From: Achatina immaculata
Lineage: Eukaryota > Mollusca > Gastropoda > Stylommatophora > Achatinidae
Assembly (NCBI GenBank): GCA_009760885.1
Contig: CM019713.1
Span: 21,646,427-21,710,426 of the forward strand
Direction: 5' to 3'
DNA length: 64,000 nucleotides
In this document: in pieces, positions 11,577 to 22,959 of the stretch
Layout of the letters: the number at the start of each line of letters is the position of its first letter
Numbering within the stretch: position 1 is the first letter of the stretch
Made by a program: the position numbers and the translations under genes
Notes under the pieces: model-generated
What the model saw: the letters and a program-made list of their open reading frames with translations, nothing else
Told to the model about the DNA's origin: nothing
The model's database searches: none

Positions 11577-12436
11577 TCCACAGCGATCTCACATTCCCCA
11601 TGCGCTCCACTATCACCACAAAAATAATAAATAACACAAAGACTGTAGAGTAACATGAATGGATCGCTGACATGGACAATAGGGCACGAAGATTGCACTT
11701 TAACACATACCTGCGCTCTATTTAGCCCGAACTCTTAATGAAACAGTAACTTTTCATAACTCTGAATCATTTCCAAATACTGATAAATCTTCGTAAGCCC
11801 AACATTATCTCCTCTGAAACAGGGTATCTTCTCCTTTTATCTAAACATAGTTCCACGTGAAACTAAACATGACGACCTTCTCCTGAAACTTAACATATTC
11901 TTCTCAAACCCAGGACGCAATCAATCTGCAGGATACATTTTGCCGGTTATGTCCTGAAAGTTGAAAACAAATAAACAACTAGATTCCGTTAAATAAATCT
12001 TACAATTCATTACATTAGCACTTTCCTAAAGTAGCAAGAGTTTACGTCCGATAAATTTAGTTACACGAAACAGATGCTTGAAGCATAACAGAAAATCACC
12101 TAATCTCGATAACACGTGGTAGTAATGTAAGAAAACTTATATTCTCCATATTTGATAAATGAAAGTATCAAAATACTGGGGTCTACAAACTCCTTTAGAT
12201 CACTAAATAGTATCTAATGTGGAATTAAATAGGAAATATAGTACTGAAACTATACAAAGAGTCACTTATCTCAGCATACACCTGGCGTGTCTTACTTCAA
12301 CTAACACCGGGAAACTATTTCTACCACAAATCTTGAATTTCAATTAAAATACGACAAAAGATCCAGGAGATCCACATCAAAATATCCTAAATACACAAGT
12401 TGAATTGTTTTTAAAATTACAGACAAAATGCACCAA
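11577..12436. other. AT-rich unique spacer of about 860 bp, nothing recognised
   Basis: I see no tandem structure, open frame or known element in this interval. Confidence 0.55.
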
Positions 12437-14550
12437 CTTATCCTAGTTTAGCTTAGCTACTCACCGCCACTAGGCCTAAGTCTGTGACAGTTTTTATCTG
12501 AACCCAGCCCAGCTCACTCCCATTCCAGCGCTAGCCACTGACAAGAATCTCTCCTCCATGACCGGAAGTCACGTGATACCAAGACCCGCCGATCACGTAT
12601 TTTCCTTAATTTGGCTTTCTTCGTTCGTTTTCGGCTTTCTCTTTGTCTGAACAGGAATTCGGAAATTTCTTACTCTTAAAATAATTGAAACGGCCTCTAG
12701 ATTGTCACAGTTCGGATTACTGTTCAATGAGGGAAAGTCATTCTGTTACCATCATTAAATAAGTTCAAAACTGTAAAATAAAAGGATGACAGGCAAACCC
12801 ATGAAGTCATCAGTTATATCCAGTTATATTAAGCACAGAAGAAGGGACACGGCCAGAGAATTATTGATGACATATTCTACACAAGCAATATAAACAAGAC
12901 ACAACCTCGCTATCAAGATATAATCTTGCTAACAAGACACAACCTCGCTATCAAGATATAATCTTGCTAACAAGACACAACCTCGCTATCAAGATATAAT
13001 CTTGCTAACAAGACACAACCTCGCTATCAAGATATAATCTTGCTAACAAAATACAACCTCCCTAAGAAGATAAGTCTCGTTAAAAAGATACAATCTCGCT
13101 CTCAAGATATAATCTTTTTAACTTGATACAATCTGGCTATCAAGATATAATCTCGCTATAAAAATCTAATCTTGCTAACAAGATGCAATCTCGCTAATAA
13201 GATTCAATGTCGCTATCCAAAATATAATCTCGTTAAAAAGATACACTCTCGCTATCAAGATATAATCTCGCTAACAAGATACAATCTGGCTATCAAGATA
13301 TAATCTCGCTATCAAGATACAATCTCGCTAACTAACAAGCTGCAATCTCGCTAATTAACAAGATTCAATCTCGCTAACAAGATACAATATCACTAACAAG
13401 CAGCAATCTCCATAACTAACAGGCTACAATCTCGATAATTAACAAGTTGCAATCTCACTAATTAATAAGCTACACTCTCAACTATTAACGAGCTTATCCT
13501 AGTTTAGCTTAGCTACTCACCGCCACTAGGCCTAAGTCTGTGACAGTTTTTATCTGAACCCAGCCCAGCTCACTCCCATTCCAGCGCTAGCCACTGACAA
13601 GAATCTCTCCTCCATGACCGGAAGTCACGTGATACCAAGACCCGCCGATCACGTATTTTCCTTAATTTGGCTTTCTTCGTTCGTTTTCGGCTTTCTCTTT
13701 GTCTGAACAGGAATTCGGAAATTTCTTACTCTTAAAATAATTGAAACGGCCTCTAGATTGTCACAGTTCGGATTACTGTTCAATGAGGGAAAGTCATTCT
13801 GTTACCATCATTAAATAAGTTCAAAACTGTAAAATAAAAGGATGACAGGCAAACCCATGAAGTCATCAGTTATATCCAGTTATATTAAGCACAGAAGAAG
13901 GGACACGGCCAGAGAATTATTGATGACATATTCTACACAAGCAATATAAACAAGACACAACCTCGCTATCAAGATATAATCTTGCTAACAAGACACAACC
14001 TCGCTATCAAGATATAATCTTGCTAACAAGACACAACCTCGCTATCAAGATATAATCTTGCTAACAAGACACAACCTCGCTATCAAGATATAATCTTGCT
14101 AACAAAATACAACCTCCCTAAGAAGATAAGTCTCGTTAAAAAGATACAATCTCGCTCTCAAGATATAATCTTTTTAACTTGATACAATCTGGCTATCAAG
14201 ATATAATCTCGCTATAAAAATCTAATCTTGCTAACAAGATGCAATCTCGCTAATAAGATTCAATGTCGCTATCCAAAATATAATCTCGTTAAAAAGATAC
14301 ACTCTCGCTATCAAGATATAATCTCGCTAACAAGATACAATCTGGCTATCAAGATATAATCTCGCTATCAAGATACAATCTCGCTAACTAACAAGCTGCA
14401 ATCTCGCTAATTAACAAGATTCAATCTCGCTAACAAGATACAATATCACTAACAAGCAGCAATCTCCATAACTAACAGGCTACAATCTCGATAATTAACA
14501 AGTTGCAATCTCACTAATTAATAAGCTACACTCTCAACTATTAACGAGCT
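12437..14550. repeat. Tandem 1,056-bp duplication (12,437-13,492 and 13,493-14,550)
   Basis: CTTATCCTAGTTTAGCTTAG occurs at 12,437 and 13,493, and TTAACGAGCT ends at 13,494 and 14,550, so the offset is a constant 1,056 bp. I saw no difference between the copies on reading. Each copy holds about 450 bp of unique DNA, including a TCACGTGA palindrome (near 12,567 and 13,623), and about 600 bp of the AAC-AATCTCGCT array. Confidence 0.93.
12895..13492. repeat. Degenerate AATCTCGCTAAC array, first block
   Basis: It starts with four near-identical 38-bp units (ACAACCTCGCTATCAAGATA plus TAATCTTGCTAACAAGAC) and decays into units of about 19-24 bp. Confidence 0.88.
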
Positions 14551-16735
14551 ATGATCTCACTATTTAATAAGCTATAATCTCACTAATTAACAAACTACAA
14601 TCTCCTTAATTAATAAACTACAATCTCGCTAATTAGCACGTTACAATCTCTCGAACTAACAAGCTACAATCTCTCTAACTGACAAGCTGCAATCTCGCTA
14701 ACTAACAAGCTGCTATCTCATTAATTAACAAGTTACAATCTCACTAATTAATAAGCTACAATCTCACTAATAAGCAAGCTACAATCTCCTTACTTAACAA
14801 CCTAGAATCTCGCACACTAAAAAGCTACATTCTCTATAACTAAAAAACTGCAATCTCTCTAAAAGGCTACAGGCTCTCTAACTAACAAGCTACAATCTCT
14901 CTAACTAACAAGCTACAATCTCTATAACTAACAAGCTACAACCTCGCTAACTAACAAGCTGCAATTTCGCTAACTAACAACCTGCAATTTCGCTAACAAG
15001 CTGCAATCTCGCTAACTAACAAACTACAATCTCACTAACAAACTGCATTCTCATTACCCAACAGGCCGCAATCTCGCTAACTAAAAAGCTATAATCTCGC
15101 TAAATAACAAGCTACTATCTCGCTAACAAGCTACAATCTCGCTAACAAACTGAATCTCGGCAACTAACAAGCTACAATCTCTCTAACTAACAAGCTACAA
15201 TTTCGCTAACTAACAAGTTCCAATCTTGCTATCTAACAAGCTACAATCTCGCAAACAAGCTGCAATCTCGCTAACTAACAAGAATAATCTCGTTAACAAG
15301 CTGCATTCTCGTTAATAAGATACAATCTCGCTGACTAGCAAGCTGCAATCTCTCTAACTAACAAGATGCAATCTTGTTAACAGATAAGTTGCAATCTCGC
15401 TAATTAACAAGATTCAATCCAAGCTGCAGTCTCTCTAACTAATAAGCTACAATCTCACTAATTAACAAGCTGCAATCTCTCTAACAAACAAGTTACAATC
15501 TCGTTAACTAACGTGTTGCAATACCTCTAACTAACATGCTACAATCTCGCTAACTAACAAGCTACAAACTCTTTAACTAACAAGGTGCAATCTCGCTAAC
15601 TAACAAGCTGGAATCTCTCTAATAACAAGCTGCAATCTCGCTAACTAATAAACTGCAATCTGGCTAATTAACAAGCTGAAATCTCTCTAACAAGCTACAA
15701 TCTCGCTAACAAGCTAGATCTCTTTAACTAACAAGCTACAATCTCCCTAATTAATAGGCTGCAATCTCGCTACTTAAAAGATGCTGCAATCGTGCTACTA
15801 ATAAACTGCAATCTGGTAAACTAACATGCTGAAATCTCGCCAACTAACAAGCTGAAATCTCGCCAACTAACAAGCTGAAATCTCGCCAACTAACAAGCTG
15901 AAATCTCGCTAATTAACAAGCTACAATCTCTGTAACTAAGAAGCTACATTCTCGCTAACTACCGAGCCGCAATCTCTCTAACTAACACGCTATAATCTCG
16001 GTGATTAACAAACTGCAATCCTTCTAACTAACAGGCCACAATTTCGCTAACTAAAAAGCTGCAATCTCTCTAACTAACAAGCTACAATGTCTATGACTAA
16101 CCAGCTGAAATCTCTCTAACAAGAAACAATTTCACTAACAAACTGGAATCTGGTAAACTAACATGCTGCAATCTGCTAACTAACATGCTGCAATCTTGCT
16201 AACTAACAAGCTGCTATCTCGCTAACTAACAAGCTGCAATCTCGCTAACTAACAAGATGCAATCTCGCTAACTAACAAGCTACAATCTCGCTATTTAACA
16301 AGCTGCAATCTGGCTAAAAACCGGCAATCTCGCTAACAAGATATAACCTCGCTAATCTCTATAATTAACAAGCTGCAATCTCGCTAACTACCAAGCTGCA
16401 ATCTTGCTAACCAGCACGCTACAAACTCGCTAACTAACAAGCTACAATCTCGTCAACTAACAAGCTGCAATCTCACTATCTAACAAGCTACAATCTCTCC
16501 AACAAGCTGCAGTCTCGCTAACAAGATACAATCTCGCTAAGAAGATATAATCTTACTAACAAGCTGCAATCTCGCTAACAAGATACAGTCTCGCTAACAA
16601 CATATAATCTTGCTAACAAAATACAATCTCCCTAACAAGCTATAATCTTGTTAACAAGATGCAATATCGCTAACAAGATATAATCTTGCTAACAAGATGC
16701 AATCTCTCTAACAAAATATAATCTTGCTAACAAGC
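13951..16735. repeat. Degenerate AATCTCGCTAACTAACAAG array, main block, 2.8 kb
   Basis: Units of about 17-24 bp vary around AACAAGCTGCAATCTCGCTA. Spacing and sequence are much more variable than in neighbouring arrays, so this is an old satellite, except for the part covered by the 1,056-bp duplication. Confidence 0.9.
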
Positions 16736-17090
16736 GTATATATAAACAAAAAGCGTTCGCCACAATAAATCGATTAAATGCGGTGACAGTAATTTTTTTT
16801 TGTCTGATCATAAGAGGTCTTCTAAAACAGCAGGAGAAAGATTTTTTGTTTATGTAAACATCGATTAGATGTTGCCCCATCTTGTAGCCATCTTTCTCGT
16901 GTCCTCTACTAACTATCAGGCTGTACAGAATATTGATTTCTCAGCTTTTCTCCTTGTCCATCTTTCTCTTACTTCTCTGACTTCAAGTGATGGTCAGTCT
17001 ACCTTCAGCGGTAACCATTGCAAGAAATAGATGGCTTGACCCAGTCAAGTCTGCCAATATCCACCTTTGTTTCTTCTACATTTACTGGTA
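16736..17090. other. Unique spacer, nothing recognised
   Basis: A short T-run lies near 16,792. The 63-residue minus-strand frame at 16,689-16,880 has no recognisable motif. Confidence 0.5.
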
Positions 17091-17154
<64 letters not shown>

Positions 17155-17210
17155 ACTACTACTACAACAACAACTACTACTACTAATACTACCACTATTA
17201 CTATTACTAT

Positions 17211-17260
<50 letters not shown>

Positions 17261-17263
17261 TTA
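17091..17263 (+). repeat. (ACT)n trinucleotide array with (GCT) interruptions
   Basis: Long ACT runs with a block of GCT near 17,136-17,152 and ATT interruptions. Read in frame it is poly-Thr or poly-Leu. It lies immediately upstream of a LINE C-terminal fragment, and the open frame at 16,987-17,523 joins the two. Confidence 0.93.
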
Positions 17264-17347
17264 CTTTGAATAATTTACTTCTACTACTAATATTACTAGT
17301 ACTGTTACTACAATTACTACTATTTTCACTACTACCGGTTCTACTAT

Positions 17348-17745
17348 GCTGTCAACGTCAAACATGGACACTATCAGACAAGAACAAAAGAAACATCATC
17401 ACGACAGAAATGAGAAGTTTAAGAAGAATACTAAATGTGACAGGAAGACACCAAATAAGAAATGACACCATCAGAGCAAAGGTTGGCGTAACACCAGTAT
17501 TACACTTTATCCAGAAACAGTAAGTCAAATGGTCTGGCCATGTTACACAGTCACCACCAGACAGTATATCACAGACAACATTCACATTAAGATTTGTATG
17601 TAACAGAGGAAGAGGCCGCCCATGCAGGAGATGGAGAGAGGAAATTAGGGAAGCATTACATATCCCGTTATATGAAACAAATCGTTGAGACCTACCAAGA
17701 CGTCTATTTGTTTCCTCAACACTGAAGGAAAATATGAAGTAGGAG
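17348..17745 (+). pseudogene. C-terminal tail of a LINE reverse transcriptase, decayed
   Basis: The plus-strand frame reads QTWTLSDKNKRNIITTEM, then RSLRRILNVTGRH and RNDTIRAKVGVTPV. After TAA at 17,521 it continues VKWSGHVTQ and RGRGRPCRRWREEI. This follows the usual order after the RT domain in RTE/Jockey-type LINEs: ETWTL, then EMRFLRR, then W.GHV, then GRP..RW. A second stop is at about 17,686. Everything upstream, where the fingers and palm would be, is replaced by the ACT array. The clade is uncertain. It is non-functional. Confidence 0.78.
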
Positions 17746-17759
17746 ACAGGACAAGACAC

Positions 17760-17880
17760 TACTTCTATTACTACTACTACTACTACTTACTATTATTACT
17801 ATTACTACTACAAATATTAATATTAATGCTAATACTATTACCATTACCACTATTGCTACTACTCCTGCTTGCTGGTACTG
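17760..17880 (+). repeat. Degenerate (CTA)n and (TTA)n stretch
   Basis: Trinucleotide-based low-complexity sequence leading into the 39-bp array. Confidence 0.8.
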
Positions 17881-17917
17881 ATAATCTTACTACTAATGTT
17901 GTTACTATTACATTTGC

Positions 17918-18610
17918 TGCCATTACAACTACTACTGAATGTATGCAGGAAACTCTCTGCTGTAGAGAGCGTAACAACAACACAACTCCCTCAGACCGAA
18001 CCTGGGATCTTCCATTTGGCACTGCACTTTGTTGTGCGTCTTTAGCGATTTAGCTAAGCAGGAAAGTATTGGTTGTGACAAACGAAGTTATTTATGCTCG
18101 CAATGTCATTACAACTACTACTGAAAATATTATTACATTTGCTGACACTACAACTACTACTGAAGATATTATTACATTTCCTGACACTACAACTACTACT
18201 GAAGATATTATTACATTTCCTGACACTACAACTACTACTGAAGATATTATTACATTTCCTGACACTACAACTACTACTGAAGATATTATTACATTTGCTG
18301 ACACTACAACTACTACTGAAGATATTATTACATTTGCTGACACTACAACTACTACTGAAGATATTATTACATTTGCTAACACTACAACTACTACTGAAGA
18401 TATTATTACATTTGCTGACACTACAACTACTACTGAAGATATTATTACATTTGCTGACACTACAACTACTACTGAAGATATTATTACATTTGCTGACACT
18501 ACAACTACTACTGAAGATATTATTACATTTGCTGACACTACAACTACAACTGAAGATATTATTACATTTGCTGACACTACAACTACTGCTGGAGATATTA
18601 CTCCAGAAAT
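17918..18610 (+). repeat. 39-bp tandem array, split by a LINE 3' fragment
   Basis: The unit is ACAACTACTACTGAAGATAT plus TATTACATTTGCTGACACT, about 12 copies from 18,107, with a single diverged unit left of the insertion at 17,940. All three frames examined (two plus, one minus) stay open across it because 39 is a multiple of three. The 13-residue TTTTTEDIITFAD repeat resembles a mucin-like protein but has no independent support. Confidence 0.93.
17940..18106 (-). mobile_element. Short 3' end of the family V LINE, with a 19-bp target-site duplication
   Basis: The 167-bp insert is related to 44,099-44,395. Both begin, on the plus strand, TATGCAGGAAACTCTCT, and both contain GATCTTCC, a TTTAACGATTTAG or TTTAGCGATTTAG block, and AAGCAGGA. 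It is flanked by CATTACAACTACTACTGAA at 17,921-17,939 and 18,107-18,125. The element lies on the minus strand, is 5' truncated and has an internal deletion relative to the 44-kb copy. There is no poly-A tail. A tRNA-derived SINE is an alternative, because minus-strand TAGCTAAATCG and GGTTCGG resemble pol III A and B boxes. Confidence 0.75.
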
Positions 18611-18626
18611 ACTAACAACAAGAAAA

Positions 18627-18672
18627 CTATTATTATTATTATTATTATTGTGTTGTTATTATTATTATAACT
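18627..18672 (+). repeat. (TTA)n microsatellite
   Basis: An imperfect ATT/TTA run directly right of the 39-bp array. Confidence 0.85.
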
Positions 18673-19436
18673 TACACTACTTGAAATACTGACGATGTAA
18701 CTACGTGTTATATATTGTTATAACGGACGATGTGGAAGTTACATTGTTGTAACTGACGACTGTTATCTCTTTAGACGATACTGACAAAGTGTAAATTTCA
18801 GATGATAATGGCGAAAGCCTGACGACATCTTACACAGCGACCTGACTATATCTTGTACGATCACAGCGGATCCTGACGCAGATGTCTTCAGTCTGGTGAT
18901 GAGACGATGTTGCTATAGTTCCCAGCACGCATTGTTGCTTGTGTTTCACTGTTGATAGCTTTGCTGTAGAATTCAAATTTATGGAGAACAATGAGCTTGT
19001 CTGTTCGCATGTTTTCTTCTGCTGAAAAATCTTCCAATATGAAAACATAAAATCTGTGACAAAGTGAAAATGGATGGGGAGAGAAATCCGGTCTCAGACA
19101 TTAAGTGGAAGACTAATTGAGGTGATTGTTCAAGTTTTTACAAAAGTTCCATTTTTCTGTTTAGGACGCGCATGAATACATGAACTAGGACGCGCGGAAA
19201 TGTGGGCCGTATCGGTATTAACATTTTTTTTAATGTGTTGGTATCGATACACCAGGTTCATAACAGTATCGGTAAACGATGTGCAGATTTTAAAACAAAA
19301 GTGGATTGCGTTTATTGGTTACGATTTCCCGGATATTGCCAACTCCGTTTCCTTGAATTCAATATCATTTTTTTTTTGTTTTTGATTTTTTTTTTCTTTC
19401 TTAACGTCAAGTAGTTCCATTAGACCGATCCGTCGA
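18673..19436. other. Unique spacer of about 760 bp, nothing recognised
   Basis: There are T-runs at 19,368-19,396 and a few scattered CTGACGA words, but no convincing gene or element. Small open frames at 18,830-19,414 lack motifs. Confidence 0.5.
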
Positions 19437-19600
19437 AGTAATTACAGTCACAATAATTACAGTCACAATAAATGCGGTCACAATAATTACAGTCACAGTA
19501 ATTACAGTCACAATAAATGTGGTCACAATAAATACAGTCACAGTAATTACAGTCACAGTAACTACAGTCACAGTTCTCTCAGTCACAATAATTACCTTAT
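19437..19600. repeat. 15-bp tandem array, left part
   Basis: The unit is CAGTCACAATAATTA with AATGCGGT and AACTACAGT variants. It continues at 20,253-20,345, so the RTE relic lies inside it. Confidence 0.88.
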
Positions 19601-20252
19601 CCTTATATCCTTCCCGTGCCGTTAAACGTCACATAGGGCCCGCAAAGTAGTTCACCAATTTTTCCTGACTTCGGCGAGTCTTTCAACCTCATCAAGGGAT
19701 TTTATGCCTGTTAATTTGGCCCCTCTTAACAATGTCCTCTTCAGAGTTTCACGCGGTCTGCCTCTTTTTCTTTTGCCTGTTGTGTTCCACTTGATAGCTT
19801 GTTTTGGGATTTTCTATTTCTTCTCATCACATGACCAACATATGTCCATCTCCTTTTCCTGATCACCCGTGAGACTGGTTGTTGTTCAGTCATCTGTCTT
19901 ATCTCTGCATTGTTCCTGAATTCGTTCCACTTGATGCCGAGTATTTTCCTTATGCATTTGTTTTCAAAAGAGTCTAATTTATTTTCTATTTCTTAGTTGT
20001 TTTCCAGCTTTCGCATGCATAAATGAGGGTGGATATTACATTTGAATTTAATAATCTTAACTTTGTTTTTGTGCTTATAAGTTTTGAATTCCATATGTTC
20101 TCAAGATTCTTGAAGATCGATGCTGCTTTTGCAATTCTAATTCTAACTTCCTTTCTTTCACCATCTTGGTCTATGTAGCTGCCAAGGTATGCAAATTGAT
20201 TAACTTCTTCAATATCTGTCCTTATAACAATATCCAATAATATCTGTCCCAA
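19601..20252 (-). pseudogene. RTE-like LINE (family II), C-terminal fragment
   Basis: Minus-strand frame 19,986-20,252 reads NQFAYLGSYIDQDG, then RIRIAKAASIFKNLENIW, then LIYACESWKTT. This is the post-palm thumb region of LINE RTs (YLGS, DG, RI..A, F..L..IW, LLYGCESW). Downstream, in shifted frames, are remnants of the R.RW..VGHVMR and RGRP-like tail, with the minus-strand 3' end near 19,601. Stops and frameshifts are numerous. The VNQFAYLGSYI motif also occurs at about 63,680-63,703, so both belong to one family. The fragment begins after the catalytic palm. It sits inside a 15-bp array. Confidence 0.82.
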
Positions 20253-20345
20253 TAACTACAGTCACAATAATTACAGTCAAAAGAATTATAGTCACAATAA
20301 TTACAGTAAACGTTTTTACAGTCACAATAATTACAGTGACAAACA
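20253..20345. repeat. 15-bp tandem array, right part
   Basis: Continuation of the CAGTCACAATAATTA array after the RTE insertion, with AAAGAATTATAGT and AAACGTTTTTACAGT variants. Confidence 0.85.
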
Positions 20346-20374
20346 GTTGTTAGAGAGGATAGATTTATCCCAAT

Positions 20375-20640
20375 AATGGAGATGTGACAGCTAATAATCA
20401 TAAGATAATATTGTCACTTTACTGATAATCCTAAGATAATATTGTCACTTTACTGATAATCCTAAGATAATATTGTCACTTTACTGATAATCCTAAGATA
20501 ACATTGTCACATTGGTATGCTGATAATCCTAAGATATTATTGTCACTTTAGTGTGCTGATAATCCTAAGATAACATCGTCACATTTGGTTTTGCTGATAA
20601 TCCTAACATAATGTTGTCACTTTGGTGTGCTGATCTTCTT
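20375..20640. repeat. 31-36-bp tandem repeat, about 8 units
   Basis: The unit is TGATAATCCTAAGATAATAT plus TGTCACTTTAC. It lengthens to the right by insertion of TTGGTGTGC before the next TGATAATCC. Confidence 0.9.
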
Positions 20641-20675
20641 GCTCTTTTATCTCCATGGAAAAGAGAGCTGGTGCT

Positions 20676-20797
20676 CTTGGCAGGCGATGTGGTGAAGATG
20701 TTGAAGCAGGGCGTCTTGGCAGGCGATGTGGTGAAGATGTTGAAGCAGGGCGTCTTGGCAGGCGATGTGGTGAAGATGTTGAAGCAGGGCGTCGTGT
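20676..20797. repeat. 39-bp repeat, 3 units, GC-richer
   Basis: Three copies of GCAGGCGATGTGGTGAAGAT plus GTTGAAGCAGGGCGTCTTG. Two overlapping plus frames stay open: 20,611-20,844 encodes LAGDVVKMLKQGV three times. It is too short and repetitive to call a gene. Confidence 0.9.
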
Positions 20798-20883
20798 CGA
20801 ACTGGGAGAGGATTATGGCGGCTCTTCCTTTAGTTTTTGAGTAGACCTAACAAGCAAGGGGCGGGGGGGCGGGGGTGCAATAT

Positions 20884-21010
20884 TTCTTTAGCAGACTCCA
20901 CCACCATGAGGAACTGTGGCGATCTCTACTTCTTTAGCAGACTCCACCACCATGAGGAACTGTGGCGATCTCTACTTCTTTAGCAGACTCCACCACCACG
21001 GGGACTGTTG
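20884..21010. repeat. 46-bp repeat, about 2.7 units
   Basis: TTCTTTAGCAGACTCCACCA starts at 20,884, 20,930 and 20,976. The third unit is diverged and cut short. Confidence 0.9.
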
Positions 21011-21248
21011 TGATCTCTGCCCGTTAGCCAGGCTAGGAATATTATTGGGAGTAAGTAGCAACGGAAAGTGGGACAGAGTCTTGATCAACCTTGGCACTGT
21101 TTTACAAGACCTCGATAAAATAAACAGGCTACAGTAAGCGACGACCTCCAAAAGTTTGTTTTTTATTTTTTAATCAGTAATTTACAGGTAATTGTCCAGG
21201 AAACTATATATATAGTGAATGTGTATTTATTTGTGTGCATTTATGTAT

Positions 21249-21343
21249 AAGAGAGAGAGAGAGAGAGACAAAGAGAGAGAGAGAGACCAAGAGAGAGAGA
21301 GAGAGAGACAAAGAGAGAGAGAGAGACAAAGAGAGAGAGAGAC
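21249..21343 (+). repeat. (GA)n-based purine tract
   Basis: GAGAGA runs separated by ACAAAGA or ACCAAGA every 18-28 bp. The plus-strand reading is Arg/Glu/Lys-rich only. Confidence 0.9.
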
Positions 21344-21469
21344 AACGATGGAAGACTGCCATAAGCCTTCATGCTACTCCTAACATGGCAGCTTTCAAGA
21401 CAGAAATCGATTACCTGACTTTGGTAGATGCCGGCTCCGACGATCTTGATGGTTCCTGATCACAAAATA

Positions 21470-21650
21470 TAACAATGTTGTCGAATGTTTCTCTATGACT
21501 GAAGTACAACAATATTGTAACGAATGTTTCTATATGACTGAAGTGCAACAACATTGTAACGAATGTTTCTCTATAACTGAAGTAGAACAACAACGTAAGT
21601 TTCTCTATAACTGAAGTGCAACAACAACGTAACGAATGTTTATCTATGGT
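21470..21650. repeat. 39-bp tandem repeat, about 4.5 units
   Basis: The unit contains GAATGTTTCTCTATGACTGA and AGTACAACAATATTGTAAC. One unit is shortened at the AACGTAAGTTTC join. Confidence 0.85.
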
Positions 21651-22586
21651 AGAAGTAATGAGCGGAATAACAATTGTGGATCTTGAAACGTCTAGTTTAT
21701 CCCAGAATCCAAAAAGGGAGTTAATCAGTCTTTGACCAGATACAGTAACAAAGTAGTACAAACATGGAAACAGTATCGTTTGTTATCAATTTTACATCAG
21801 CCCCACCCTCTTTCAAAAAAAAAAAAATACAAATATCCCCCCTGCCCTTTTGCAGAAATAATTTTTTTAAAACAATTAGTAGGCAACCTCAGACCAACTT
21901 AACTCATCCGGCACAAGAAAAGTCCAGAAAACATCTCCTTATTACAAAATAAAAACAAGGTGACATATTTATTATATGATACTTTCATAAATAATTCTTA
22001 ACATTTTCTGAACATGGGAAAACAATGAATACCAACACAAGTTATAATAAGCCTATACTTCGCATTTCTATACATAATACCAATACTGCTACGTACAGAC
22101 ATTCAAAGCCTTACTATCAAACGAGCGAAGTTGACGCCAAGAGTGAAGTACAGGCCACATCAATGACCTGGATGTGTTCTGGCTATAATAGGTAAAAGGG
22201 GGCCAGTTTAAATCTCTGGGACAGTAAAAGCACTGTCTGAATGTTTGGAAGTTGTTCTAAGACATTTTTATCTACGTGGTGTTTCCGTCTTTCATTGGTC
22301 CTGCTACTAATGACTTGTTGTTCATATTTGTATGCTGTTGTCTAGAAATGTTTACCCCGGGATCTTGGCAGTTTTTTGAAGGGCAGCTTTGTTCATGGAA
22401 GAGTTAACTAACTTGGGCTGGGAAGGAAACATGTGGCCCAAGCCAGGAAAACACCTTTATACATGTACAACTCTGGAGCCATAAGCGGTTACATTTCAGG
22501 TTTACCTTTTCTTTCCACCCTCCATCCACTTCTTTCATTCTTCCATTCCGTTATATTCTGACTTTCTGTTTGCCTGTTACCTTCAC
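21651..22586. other. Unique spacer of about 930 bp, nothing recognised
   Basis: There is an A-run near 21,817. I see no tandem array and no credible open frame. Confidence 0.5.
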
Positions 22587-22594
22587 ATGTATGC

Positions 22595-22725
22595 ACTTCA
22601 CTTCACACGGAGGCCAGCTGAACGATCTGTTGTACTTTCTACCTTGGCAGATGCGCATCACTTCATACATAGTCCAGCTGATCCATCTGGTATACCTGTC
22701 TCTAGCCTGGCAGGACCTTTTCAAC
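22595..22725. repeat. Degenerate duplication of about 58 bp
   Basis: Two adjacent blocks share CACTTCA, CCAGCTGA, ATCTG and CCTGGCAG or CTTGGCAG in the same order. Similarity is partial, and no further copies are evident. Confidence 0.4.
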
Positions 22726-22959
22726 TCAATCTCTCCAGCCGTTTCTGCACTGCCGTACAATCATACTGTTTTACAATTCCCAAGCATATTATATGTAACC
22801 CATACACTGTCCTCGTCCTACATTTCGCCACTGTCTTTCAACATTCCAACAGATGAGTTCTTCATTTTTAAGACAGATACCATTCAATGTCATACGATAT
22901 ACAATCATGATAAAGTTAATAAAATCAGTATTATACGATATTATTATACTTCGTAAGAA

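Noticed and set aside
18069..18692. 207-codon Thr-rich frame as a mucin-like protein
   Set aside because: Two plus frames and one minus frame are all open across the 39-bp array, so openness carries no coding information, and a LINE 3' end lies at its start.
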